A DNA stretch of 64,000 nt from Sinohyriopsis cumingii (GCA_028554795.2 JAPYKE020000552.1:62001-126000), one strand, 5' to 3'; positions 26,990 through 37,589 are shown, counted from the first letter of the stretch. Notes: a model not told the origin generated them from the sequence alone. A program made the numbers and translations.

Positions 26990-27445
26990 GTGCTGGATTT
27001 CAATTGGGTCACTAGTAAGTGGGTGATCTAAGGCACACACCTTTGCAGATTACTCACACATCTCACCTCTGTCTGCATGAGTTTGAGTTTAAACTCACCT
27101 CTGTCTGCATGAGTTTGAATCTAAGCTCACCTCTCTCTGCATGTGTTTGAGTCTAAGCTCACCTCTGTCTGCAAGAGTTTGAATCTAAGCTCACCTCTGT
27201 CTATATGAGTTTTAATCTAAGCCCACCTCTCTTAGTATGAGTTTCAGTCTAAGCTCACCTCTGGCTGCATGAGTTCAGTCTAAGCTCGACCAACAAGCAT
27301 ATGTCAGAAAGCTTGGCAATAGCTTCCCATTGGTCAGTGTTTTCTACTTGGGGATTTTCTGGGTTCTTTCTTGACCCAATATGCTGCTATGTAGAGCCTA
27401 TCATGTGCTGAAAAACATTGTTTAACGACACAAAACACAAAATTT
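26990..27445 (+). mobile_element. tRNA-derived SINE with internally amplified B-box segment
   Basis: The two ends match the SINE at 33.6 kb: a degraded tRNA-like 5' part (AAGTGGGTGATCTAAGGC), and a 3' part with GGGATTTTCTGGGTTCTTTC and TGTGCTGAAAAACATTGTTTAA. Between them the B-box stretch around TCACCTCTGTCTGCATGAGT is repeated about seven times in units of 30-33 bp (about 27,062-27,285). Confidence 0.75.
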
Positions 27446-27599
27446 AATATGTGCATATAGTTCAGTAAAAAGTAATACAGCTGCAGTTCTCTTCTTTTCA
27501 GACACCACCTTTTCAATGAAAAGATGACCTTATAAAAGGATGGCATCTCATAAAGGGACAAAATGGTAAAATATTTACTACTCTTTCTTTTGGGGGTGG

Positions 27600-27775
27600 A
27601 GGCATGTTATAGCACATCAATAATTTCTAGGTGATATCATGCCAAATCAAGTAAAGTGTCTCATTAAAGGACCCATGATGGCAGCCAGTCAAAGCTGATC
27701 CAATGGTGGGAATCAAACCTCCATCTTTCTGAACAAAAGTTCAATGCCTTATTCATTGAGCCAACATGGCTCCAT
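27600..27775 (-). repeat. Possible tRNA-like SINE head
   Basis: On the minus strand GAGCCATGTTGGCTCAATGA and GGTTTGATTCCCACC sit at A-box and B-box spacing. No clear 3' end or target duplication is visible, so this is tentative. Confidence 0.4.
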
Positions 27776-27897
27776 ATCAGAAGCTGATAATCTGCTTGTG
27801 TTGCAGTGTCATGAAGTACCAAACCAAACTTCTGTGAAATTAATAATTTTTATATGCAATAATATTCAAAAAGTAACATATTCATCCACTTTTTTCT

Positions 27898-28245
27898 CTG
27901 ACCGTTCTGATAGCCTACAGGTTAAAGCATCCACCTCAGATGTAAGAATGTTGTGGGTTTGAACCTGGCTGAGTCATAACAAGGACTAATAAATATGTTA
28001 CTAGCTGCTGCCTTGCTAGGTGCACTGCATTAAGAAGTTAGTGTTAGGACTGGTCAGCCTGGTGTCAGGATAATGTGACTGGGTGGGACATGATGCTACA
28101 TGTCTGCAGACATGATACTCCAGTCCAACACATCACTATAAAACTGTCACACTGCAGACATTGTAGCGATATGACTGAAAAATTGTTAAAGCTAATTTTA
28201 AAACATCCAACATGCATGCATGCAAGCACACACACATACACACAC
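27898..28245 (+). mobile_element. tRNA-SINE family 2, plus-strand copy
   Basis: The 5' tRNA-like part has a B box GTGGGTTTGAACCTGG. The body matches the family (TAAGAAGTTAGTGTTAGGAC, ATGTGACTGGGTGGGACATG, AGCGATATGACTGAAAAATT) and the 3' end runs into a CA-rich tail at about 28,228. Confidence 0.72.
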
Positions 28246-28509
28246 ACTTCTACTGCAGTGTCACGAAACACCAAACCAGACTAACGTGAAATAAATAATT
28301 TTATATGCAATAATTTTTGTAGTCTTGTGAAAAGTCACACATTCATCCACTCTTATCTTTGCAAAAAGAACTCTGGTTTGTAAGACTCTTCATAGATGGT
28401 TTATGGTTCTTGTGATGTGAAATTTGTGATCTATTAAAATTAGTATTCCACGAATAAAAGTGAATTATCTGTACCATATCAACTCATTTATTAGAAAGAT
28501 CCAACACCA

Positions 28510-28670
28510 AAATGTATAGACCCAGATTTCCTATAATGGGCCAGCAGATCTGGGTCTATGCAGTGTGTTAGGAGTAATCAGTAGAACAAACAAAAAGATC
28601 CTGATCTACTGGCACATTATGCAATGGCAGATCAAGGTCTATGTTGTTTACACTTGGTCTTGATTTATAA
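28510..28670. mobile_element. MITE copy (GATCTGGGTCTATG family)
   Basis: TATAGACCCAGATTTCC and GCAGATCTGGGTCTATG face each other as an inverted pair, followed by the shared AGGAGTAATCAGTAGAACAA and TGTTGTTTACACTTGG. Confidence 0.62.
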
Positions 28671-28689
28671 CAATAACAATAATAATAAT

Positions 28690-28760
28690 AATATTATTAA
28701 TGAGGACTTTGTATAGCGCCTAATCTTTAGAAGCTCTAAGAGCTTTACACCATTAGACAA
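28690..28760. repeat. Dispersed 'tatagcgcc…gctttaca' repeat fragment
   Basis: The blocks TTTGTATAGCGCC, AGCTCTAAGAGC and TTTACACCATTA resemble a short element widespread in aquatic invertebrate genomes. This is recognised from memory, without a search. Confidence 0.4.
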
Positions 28761-28899
28761 CACCTATAAAATAAAAAACATATATAATGATATGATTACA
28801 AAAACAAACACCCTGAAATTAGAAAACATAAAAAACATGCTGAAAATATTTAAGGTAGGAAACATTATTAGGTCTTTAAATTATAAGAGAGTATATATA

Positions 28900-30924
28900 C
28901 TGTGTGACCCAGCTATAGCATGCTCTGTTATAACATGAATTCGGATATAACATGGTTGTGGTGTGGCTCCTGAAATTTCATATACATGTATTTTTCTTGT
29001 ACATGAAAAAATCTTTCTTAAAAGTATGAAAAAATTGTAAAAAGTTTATTATCATTTTGGGGTAGAGATCGCATATGAATAATACAAGACAATTGTTGTG
29101 GGGTTCCTGAAATTTTATATGCATTTTCTCATACATGAAAAGTTGTTTCTTCTTCTTAAAAGTACAAAAAATAACACAAAAAATTTATTCTGGGATCGCG
29201 TATGTCTTCGCCAATGTCGCAAACTTGGATTTTTTTCCTTATTGGCAGAAAAATATACTATCTGGCGATTTTTTAAAATTGCCGATATTGTTGGCTCTTT
29301 GAACTTGTATATACAACCATTAGTTTGGAGTGGAGAAATTCAGAGGCCCCATGAAAGGAAGCCTCAAACTGGATATAAAATGCACTGAAATTTATCTATT
29401 ATTACATAAACAAACTTTTTGTCCATGTTGACAAACCATCTAAACAATGCATTGTTATATCATAATCTGCTTAACTTGACATCTAGCATGAGTACTGTAT
29501 GTTGTGAGATATCCGTTTTTTTGTCGCTGTCATTTCTGGCAATGGAGATCAACCGGATGAAGCATTCTCTCGTAATCTATTTTTTGTCGGATTTTTGGTC
29601 ACTCACTAGTAATAAATATATTTACAAAGACTGACATTTGTATGTGGATGGTAAGTAAAATTCCTCTTCGTTTCACTCAGAATTAAAATCTATCAGAACA
29701 CTCACATTTCTGTAATAATCCCTGTCATCAGACCAGAACACCTGCGAATATCATCCGTTGACCCTTTGTTAAATTTCTGATGCATGCATGGAAGGCAGCA
29801 TCATGCTGCTACCATAAATCTATAAAAATAATAATAAAAAAAACCCCCAAAACACACATCTTACTTATTGGTTTATTCAATACGCAGGGAGGAACAGTAA
29901 CTAGAATAGTCCAAACAATGGCCAATTCCTTTTTAAAAATGTACCCAGATAAAATAATTGGCTGAAATTTCAAAGGAAACAGATTACCTTTGAAGCACCG
30001 ATTGTTATGACAATGTACTCAGCAAATGGAAAGAAAACAGTCTCAATCATGCATTACAATTATTTAATGTTGCTGCCACAATAAGAAATGAGCATTTGTT
30101 TGGTTCTCTAAAGCTGTCCTTTAATGATGACTTCAAAAATGCAAGCACCCTTCATCAAAGAAAGTCAACTAGTCTTCAATAAAAACATAGAACTTTTCTT
30201 CAAAGGAAGTCAGTACCAAGCTTAAATAAAAGTAATGGAATCTGATTGATTTTTGCATTTTCCAACATGACTGGAACATGTTAACTGTGCCGTGAAAGTT
30301 TCCTTTTTGCAGGGAAAAAGTTTATGCTTATGAACACTACAAATGGTGGCTTAAAATGCAAACTAACTTTTACCGACTTGGGACGTTACTGAAAAGTAAA
30401 TGTGCTTCATCATTCATTATATGATTGTGCTATGTTTTTCCACTGACTTCAGACCAATATGACCTGTGACAAAATTATTGAATATTTTAAATCTGTGTGT
30501 GCATATTTTCGATGGAATCACTTGTATTGTGGATTCAATGTATTTGATGAGATTTGCGGGTAAGTACACCGTGCTGATACTCTATTCATGCTATACATTA
30601 GACATGTATATATAAACAGTATTCACATATATGTACCAATTCTTGATTCTCTAAATAAAGTAAACTATTACATAACTATGCCTTCTCTGTTTTCACTACG
30701 TGTGAATTTCTCACTTAATATGTATCGATTCAAGATGGTAAATGTGCTGATGAAGCACGTATTTTACTGCCCACATTTATTACCTAACACCCCCTGCAAT
30801 TTTTTGTGGGTACATGCATCATTTTCTTCAGCTGGCTGACCTGGTTGCTTATAAAATAGTTCAGTCTATAACATGGTGGGGGTTCTATGGCTCCCAACTA
30901 CTGTGTTACAGCGGGGTCACACTG
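28900..30924. mobile_element. Pogo/Tigger-like non-autonomous DNA element (copy B)
   Basis: The left end CTGTGTGACCCAGCTATAGC and the right end, complement CAGTGTGACCCCGCTGTAAC, form the inverted repeats, flanked on both sides by TA (28,898-28,899 and 30,925-30,926). The interior matches copy C along its length but has no transposase. A short conserved block near 30,060-30,180 stays partly open in both copies. Confidence 0.83.
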
Positions 30925-31714
30925 TACAGTCTTTTATTGTTGGGCAAGGTGGTCTCTGATCAAAGGAATGGCCTTGGGCTGTCTTGCTAAAGCTAGATTA
31001 TATTTTTATTATATATCCACATGATCGTAAGATGCGATGTATATTAATGCTTAACTATGCTGGTACATTCGGCTGCTAACATCAGCTTAGGAGATCAAAA
31101 TTCTTGAATTGTGATTCATTTTCATAAAGCAATATTAATTGGCTATATAAAAGTTTGGGGCTTGTGTTGTTGTGTAAAGATATTTATCCTGAAGTTGCTG
31201 ACATCCACTATTATAACATACTTTTCATGATGTAGAAATGATGTAAGGGAGTAACATTTCTCAACAAAGAATATTTCAGCAACAAGTCAAATTTTTACAA
31301 GGGCTGTTTGAGTACAACTTACCTGGGACCTGAAGAAGGCACTTTCAATGTGGATTAGTCACCAATAGATGGAATTTAATATTTAAAAAAATTTCATATG
31401 AAGTCTTTGAGTAATCAGAGTATCCTGATATATTTAAAGGAAAGAAGACTATAACAAAAAATTTGGGTACCATGTATGTTTAAATGGAACAGCCCTTAAG
31501 ATAAAGATAAAATTCAGGCAAAGAGGAGAAGTATGAAAGACTATTCTAGTTAAAAACATTGGTAATGTCTACACCTGAATGCAAGTCATATCTGGAAGGG
31601 AAAATTTAATAGTGCTGTCCATTTATGGTATACTAGATAATTCAATATGTTCTCAAGGCAAGATCTGGCAAATGCTTCTAATTCTTGAACCAAAATAGCC
31701 ATGAAGATCCTTAC

Positions 31715-31843
31715 CATACAGTGAGAGTGCAAGCAGTGCTGCACAAGCTGCCTCCACAACCTCAGGAGACTGCATGTGGACTTTTAGTACTGTACATACA
31801 TCTATCACCCCCTTCTCCACGGTCGCAATCCTTGCATTATTTT
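31715..31843 (-). CDS. STKLD1: Armadillo repeat exon
   Basis: A 129-nt exon, acceptor ttcttcag and donor gtaag, phase 1 in and out. It reads NNARIATVEKGVIDVCTVLK then VHMQSPEVVEAACAALLALS. The pattern of glycine before helix 2, then AACAALLALS, is canonical for one armadillo unit of 43 residues. Confidence 0.87.
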
Positions 31844-31969
31844 CTGAAGAAAAAAAACACATTACTTCCAGCATGGATAATGCCAATCAAAAATGAAAAT
31901 TCAGATTATTTATTTATAGTCTTGCTTGTAACACATAGGTGAGTAGATTCTTACATGTGAATCATCGCA

Positions 31970-32410
31970 AGTACAAACTCAACTGTGAAGCAAAAGTAAG
32001 TACAGTCTTGTCTGTGAAGCAAAGGTGAGTACAGTCTCATATGAGTACATTCTTACCTGTGAATCATCAGCAAGTACAAACTCAACTATGAGGCAAAAGT
32101 AAGTACAGCCTTGTCTGTGAAGCATAGGTGAGTACAGTCTCACCTGTGAAGTACAGTCTCTCTTGATAAGCACAGGCAAATACAGTTACGCCTATAAAGC
32201 ACAAGCAAGTACTCATTTGCATGTGAAGCACTGTTGAATACAGTCTTGCTTGTGAAGTATACGTGAGTACAGTCTTACATGTGATGCATAAACAAGTAGA
32301 GTCTAAACTGTGAAGCATAGGCAAGTTGAGTGTTGACTGTGAAGCACAAATTAGTACAATCTTGATTGTGAAGCACAAGCAAGTACAGTTTTGATTGTGA
32401 AGCATAGGTG
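31970..32410. repeat. 29-30-bp minisatellite, about 14 copies
   Basis: Units contain TGTGAAGCA, AAGTAAGTACAGTCTTG and variants. The near-multiple-of-three length produces a repeat peptide ORF on the minus strand that I regard as spurious. Confidence 0.9.
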
Positions 32411-32638
32411 AGACACAAGTACCACTTTTCTGATGGCATTGTCATTAATTGATGTTGGAATATATATCAGTATTAAGAATTTGCATTAAGCTCAGTTACT
32501 ATGACACTGTCACATACAAATTAATGAAACTTGATGGATGTATTCTTTGTGGAGAGTAGTGCTCATCACACTCGAGGTAAGTTCAAATTGAGCTCCTTTT
32601 CATGCTCCAGTGAATTTGCTAGGTATCAGGAATACGCA

Positions 32639-32746
32639 AAAGGGCATAAAATGGGTATCTGGAATGTGCCTTGGTGGAGCTGGTGAAACAGGGCATAAAG
32701 GGGGTATCTGGAATGTGCTTTGGTGGAGCTGGTGAGACAGGGCATA
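32639..32746. repeat. Two-copy tandem duplication, about 55 bp
   Basis: The block GGTATCTGGAATGTGC then TTGGTGGAGCTGGTGA and CAGGGCATA occurs twice in tandem. Confidence 0.85.
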
Positions 32747-32907
32747 GAGGTCACATGAACATATTACACATGAACCATTATATATTTACAGCATTTAATG
32801 TTAGCTGAAAGTCCTGGTGCTTCAAAATTCAAACTTTTATGAAAAATATGTTTCCAATAACAATTGCATTATGCCTCCTACCAAAAAATGAAACAATAAA
32901 AAGGAGC

Positions 32908-33185
32908 CATCCAAAACACTTCACTGACTGTTAGTCTCCACAGAGCATGCTGACATGTGCATCCAAAACATACCATTGACTGTGAGTCTCCACAGAGCAT
33001 TCAGACATGTGCATCCAAAACATACCATTGACTGTGAGTCCCCACAGAGCATTCAGACATGTGCATCCAAAACATACCATTGACTGTGAGTCCCCACAGA
33101 GCATTCAGACATATGTATCCAAAACATACCATTCACTAACTGTGAGTCCCCACTGAGCATTCAGACATGTGTATCCAAAACATAC
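32908..33185 (-). repeat. 52-bp exon-derived tandem array, distal copy
   Basis: Five copies of the unit that also forms the array at 34,098-34,297. Read on the minus strand each carries the last codons of the 34.3-kb armadillo exon and the donor AATG|GTATGT, except the outermost, which has decayed. It lies in the intron with no acceptor of its own in view. Confidence 0.88.
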
Positions 33186-33616
33186 TGTTACAAATTTTAC
33201 ATGAATACAAATATACTAGTTTCATGTCCAGATGGGTAGTTTGAGACTATGTCAAGTATGATGTTTTGCCAAAGAATATTTTGTATCTTTTTATTGTAAA
33301 AGAAATGGTCACCCATTTGGCCTGTTAATTCTATTTATTTGAATCGGTTTGTATTGGGATATTAATGTTACCCCTATGAATATTTTAAAATTATTATAGT
33401 AAGTTCAATTTGATCAATATTATTATTTAATACAAATTGTTGAGACTGTTGGTTATAATTATATGTACATTCTGTTATATTAATTTATTTATTGACAAGG
33501 AAGAGAATATGTGAAGTCTATTATATTGATTTGTTTATTGACATGTTAAGACTAAAATAAATCCTCTACTTTTCTCATTCAGATTTTATGTTGTTTATAT
33601 ACTTAGATAAATAATT

Positions 33617-33893
33617 TCCTCACATATAGGGGCCCCGAGTGGCCGAGTGGTCTAAAGCGCTCACCATTCCAGATCACTGCCATCTCACCTCTGTCTGCGT
33701 GGGTTCGAGTCCAAGGCTCGGCTAGCGCGGGTACGTGGGAAAGCTGCCAGTAGCTTCTCGTGGATCGGTGGTTCTTCCCTGGGTTTTCCAGGGCTCTTCC
33801 TCCACTATTAATACTGGCCGCCATGTATAGCCTATCTTGTGCTGAAAAATGGCGTTAAACCCTAGAACAACAAAAAAAAAATCCTCACATATA
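33617..33893 (+). mobile_element. tRNA-derived SINE with perfect 12-bp target duplication
   Basis: The element is 33,629-33,881, flanked by TCCTCACATATA at 33,617-33,628 and 33,882-33,893. It has an A box TGGCCGAGTGG (33,640-33,650), a B box GGTTCGAGTCC (33,702-33,712), a body with GGGTTTTCCAGGGCTCTTCC, the end TGTGCTGAAAAATGGCGTTA, and an A-rich tail. The head is Leu- or Ser-tRNA-like. The GTGCTGAAAAATGGCGTTAAAC tail resembles molluscan SINEs; family not verified. The exact duplication suggests a young insertion. Confidence 0.92.
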
Positions 33894-34097
33894 AGTAGCT
33901 AGTATAAGAAGCCATTATTTCTACAGGGATTTCGTCTGTTATCAGATGACTTTCTTTGTACTACCAGCACATTATACTATTGCAACCAAATCAAGGTCTC
34001 AGTTTAAGGATTGCCGAAGTTTCAAAACAGGAAGAAATTCTCTAACTATAAGTGAGCTTGCACTGGGAAATTAAACCGGGGGTAAGCACGTTACAAT

Positions 34098-34297
34098 ACC
34101 ATTGACTGTGAGTCCCCACAGAACATTCAGATATATGCATCCAAAATATACCATTGACTATGAGTCCCCACAGAACATGCAGACTTGTGCATCCAAAACA
34201 TACCATTGACTGTGAGTCCCCATAAAATATGCAGACATGTGCATCCAAAACATACCATTGACTGTGAGTCCCCACAGAGCATGCAGACATGTGCAAC
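34098..34297 (-). repeat. 52-bp tandem array of an exon 3' end with its splice donor
   Basis: Unit starts are at 34,098, 34,150, 34,202 and 34,254; the last is the true exon end. Each unit, read on the minus strand, has CATGCTCTGTGGGGACTCAC, then AGTCAATG and the donor. The donors are GTATGT, GTATGT, GTATAT and a decayed GTATTG. As 52 is not a multiple of three, use of another donor shifts the frame. Confidence 0.93.
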
Positions 34298-34384
34298 AGA
34301 GTTGTGCATTGTTCTGATGTGTCCTTATTGCTGCCAGTAAATCTTGTACACCTTTCATCACACCTATGATAGCTGCTGCTGAAC
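34256..34384 (-). CDS. STKLD1: Armadillo repeat exon whose 3' end is tandemly amplified
   Basis: A 129-nt exon (43 codons, phase 1 in and out) with acceptor tttcag and donor GTATGT. It encodes AAAIIGVMKGVQDLLAAIRT then HQNNAQLCCTCLHALWGLTVN, a full armadillo repeat ending in an LWxL-N-like helix. The final 40 or so bases and the donor recur in the adjoining 52-bp tandem array. The first donor gives the same 43-codon length as the 31.8-kb exon, so I take it as the real one. Confidence 0.82.
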
Positions 34385-34406
34385 CTGAAATTTGAAAGTG
34401 AAAATA

Positions 34407-36398
34407 CAGTGTGACCCCACTATAGCACACTCCATTATAACGCAAATTCGGATATAACGTGGTCGTGGCATGGCTCCCAAAATTTCATATACATGTATTT
34501 TCTTGTGCACAAAAAATTCTTAAAAAGTACGAGAAACATAAGAAGTTGCTTATCATTTTGGGGAAGAGATCGCGTATGAATAATACAAGACGATCGTGCC
34601 TTGGCTCCTGAAATTTTGTATGTATTTTTCTCGTACACGAAAAAGAATTTTTCTTATACACAAAAAAGTATTTTTTATTCTTCTTAAAAGTAAGAAGAAG
34701 AAAAAATGCATAAAACGTTTATTCTGGGATTGCGTAGGTCTTCGCCAATGTCGCAGACTTGGATTGTTTTTTCTTATTGGCTGCAAAACATACCATGTGG
34801 TGTTTTTTATTTGCTGGCGACATTGTTGGCTGTTTAAACTTTTATATACAACCATTGGTTTGGAATGCAGAAATTCAGATGCCCCATGAAAGGAAGCTGC
34901 AAACTGGATATAAAATGCACTGAAATTTATCTATTGTTACATAAACAAATTCTTTGTCCATACTGACAAACCATCTAAACAGTGCATTGTTATATCATAA
35001 TCTTGCATGAGTTCTGTATGTTGTGAAATATCCACTTTTTTGTTGTTGATATTTCTGGTAATGGAGATCAACCAGACGAGGCATTTTCTATATCTATCTT
35101 TCATCGGAAATTCAGCCACTGGCTAGTAATTAATATATTTACAAAGATTGACATTTGTATGTGGATGGTAATTAAAATTCCTCTTTGTTTCACTCTGAAT
35201 TAAATCCTTCAGAATGCTCACGTTTTCTGTAATAATCCCTGTCATCAGAACACCTGCATCTCTATCGTCTGTTGACCCTTTGTTAATTTTCAGATGCATG
35301 CGTGGAAGGCATCACGCTGCTACCACAAATGTAAAAAAAAAAAAAGTACATCTTACTTATTGGTTTATTCAGTAGGCATGGAGGGACAGTAACTAGAAAA
35401 GTCTAAATGATGGCCAATTCCTTTTTAAAAATGTACCCAGATTAAATAGTTTGCTGAAATTTCAAAGGAAACAGATTACCTTTGAAGCACTGACTGTTAT
35501 GAAAATGTACTCAGCAAATGGAAAAAGTACCAGTCTCAATCATGCAATACAATTATTTGATGTTGCCGCCACAATAAGAAATGAGCATTCGTTTGGGTCT
35601 CTAAAGCTGTCCTTTAGCGGTGACTTCAATAGCACATGCACCCTTTATCAAAGAAAGCCAACTACAATCTTTCAATAACAGCAAAGAACTTTTCTTCAAA
35701 GGAAGTCAGTACCAAACTTAAATAAATGTAATGGAATCTGATCGATGTTTGCATTGTTCAACGTGACTGGAACACGTTAACTGTGCTGTGAAAGTTTCCT
35801 TTTTGTAGAGAAAAAGTAACGGCGGCTTAAAACGCAAACTAACTTTTACCGACTTGGAACGTACTTTAAAGTAAATGTGCTTCATCATTCGTTACATGAT
35901 TGTGCTATGTTTTACCACTGAATTCAGACCAATATGACCTGTTACAAAATTAATGAATATTTTAAAGCTGTGTGTGCATATTTTCGATGGAATCACTTGT
36001 ATTGTGGATTCAATGTATATGATGAGGTTCGCAGGTGAGTACACTGTGTTGATACTCTATTCATGCTATACATTAGACATTTATCTATAAACAGGATTCA
36101 CATATATGTACTAATTCATGGTTCTCTAAATAAAGTAAACTGTTATATTATGTCTTCTCTGTTTTCACTACAGGTGTATTTCTCATTTAATATGCATCTA
36201 TTCAAAATGGTAACTGTGACGACGAAGCACATATTTTACCGCCCGCATTTATTACCCACACACACACCCACAATTATTTTTTTTAGGGGGGATACATTTT
36301 CTTCAGCTAACTTACTTGGTTGCATATAACACGGTTTGGTATATAATGTGGTCAGGTTTTATGGCTCCCAACTACCGTGTTATAGCGGGGTGACACTA
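34407..36398. mobile_element. Pogo/Tigger-like non-autonomous DNA element (copy C)
   Basis: The left end CAGTGTGACCCCACTATAGC and right end, complement TAGTGTCACCCCGCTATAAC, are flanked by TA on both sides (34,405-34,406 and 36,399-36,400). Subterminal TATAACGCAAATTCGGATAT is shared with copies A and B. It inserted about 20 bp upstream of the acceptor of the 34.3-kb armadillo exon. No transposase. Confidence 0.88.
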
Positions 36399-36881
36399 TA
36401 TCTAAAATATAAAGGATTCTTCTGCTTATGTTGTTTTGGTAGCAAATTTGTTAAATACAGTAATTCATGTAATATGGAAAGCCTTTTGGTAGCAAATTCA
36501 ATATTTCACTTATTTACTGCCTGAAATTTTTATGCTTAATTATTAATTATAATTTAAAAACAGTGTTAAGAAAAACAACCTAGTTTAAACAGAACATACA
36601 GTCAAAATCTGCCCTAATGGTTAACCGGTATCAATGATCTATTACGAGTCCCACATAAATTTTCTTTATAAAAGTCATGTATTCAGTGGTCATCTGCTTT
36701 TCACAGACAATGGCCACATGCATCCAGATTTAAAACTGGTTTCTTATTATTTGCTGCAATCACTTCAGAACACTGACCATGCAAATTTAGCTATTGTATT
36801 TCCAAGAAATGCATTGTTGCAGTAAAGATATGCTATGTGAATTGATGCATGAACATAGTCATTATCTCATTTCTCCTTATA

Positions 36882-37005
36882 TGCACTGTATAGTGAAATG
36901 TAGCACTCTATGTGCACTCACTGTACAGTGAAAGGTAACACTCTATATGCACACGATGTACAGTGAAATGCAGCACTCTATATGCACTGTACAGTGAAAT
37001 ATAGC
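36882..37005. repeat. Minisatellite, about 4 copies of ~37 bp
   Basis: Units contain CACTGTACAGTGAAATG and TAGCACTCTATATG with small changes. TGTACAGTGAAA-type cores are partly palindromic. Confidence 0.85.
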
Positions 37006-37050
37006 AAAACATGTACAAATTAGTCATATACAGTCAACATCAGTCCTTAC

Positions 37051-37117
37051 TGTTTGAGGCCATTGCCATTAAAAGAGTTGCTGCTATCTGTTGTACTTCA
37101 ATACTTTGTCTGTGTGT
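37051..37117 (-). CDS. STKLD1: Short armadillo-region exon
   Basis: A 67-nt exon between tctttacag and gtaagg. It encodes THRQSIEVQQIAATLLMAMA then SN, the amphipathic last helix of an armadillo repeat. It starts in phase 0 and ends with one base that makes a serine with the next exon. Confidence 0.75.
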
Positions 37118-37271
37118 CTGTAAAGAAGAAAGAAAACTGTGCTTAAAACAATGTACGAATCCGCAGAATAAGTATATTATGCTCCCATTGTATCAATAAA
37201 TGATGTTAAAATTATGGAGTTAATATATTCACCACAACTGTGAACATCAACTTAGAATTAAGTGTATGTTG

Positions 37272-37585
37272 TTTGTTTTGGATTTTTAATGTAGCTTTAA
37301 AAAAAATTCAGTCATATTGCTATGATGTCTGCAGTGCAGCTGTTTATAGTGATGTCTAGCACTGGGGCAACATGCCACAGACATGTAGCATCGTGTCCCA
37401 CCCAGTCAAATTATCCTGACACAAGGCCAACCAGTCCTAACACTAACCTCTTAATACTGAATGCCTAGTGAGGCAGCTGTTAGTACCATTTTCATAAGTC
37501 TTTGGTATGACTTGGCTGGGGTTTCAAACCTGAGACCTTCTGCATCTGAGGCAGACACTCTAACCACTAAGCCAATGGAGCAGGT
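37272..37585 (-). mobile_element. tRNA-SINE family 2, most complete copy
   Basis: The minus strand starts with CTCCATTGGCTTAGTGG (A box), then a B box GGTTTGAAACCCC, the body TTAGTGTTAGGACTGG and CTGGGTGGGACACGAT, and the 3' end TAAAGCTACATTAAAAATCC. It is about 310 bp, with no ORF. Confidence 0.82.
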
Positions 37586-37589
37586 TAGA

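Noticed and set aside
29098..29388. Coding gene inside pogo-like copy B
   Set aside because: The matching frame in copy C (34,596-34,889) is shifted and stops differ, so it is not under coding constraint.
32082..32405. 107-codon repetitive ORF
   Set aside because: Follows a 29-30-bp minisatellite; frame depends on unit length.
33629..33712. Genuine tRNA gene
   Set aside because: Boxes A and B are good but no acceptor stem closes, and it is followed by a SINE body, A tail and target duplication.
34042..34297. Cys-rich repeat ORFs (MVCFGCT…LWGLTVNG)
   Set aside because: They are the exon-derived 52-bp array read through its splice donors.
35451..35678. Transposase remnant (FQRKQITFEALTVMKMYSAN)
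   Set aside because: Slightly reminiscent of a helix-turn-helix head but no DDE segment follows, and copy B breaks the frame. Left unassigned.
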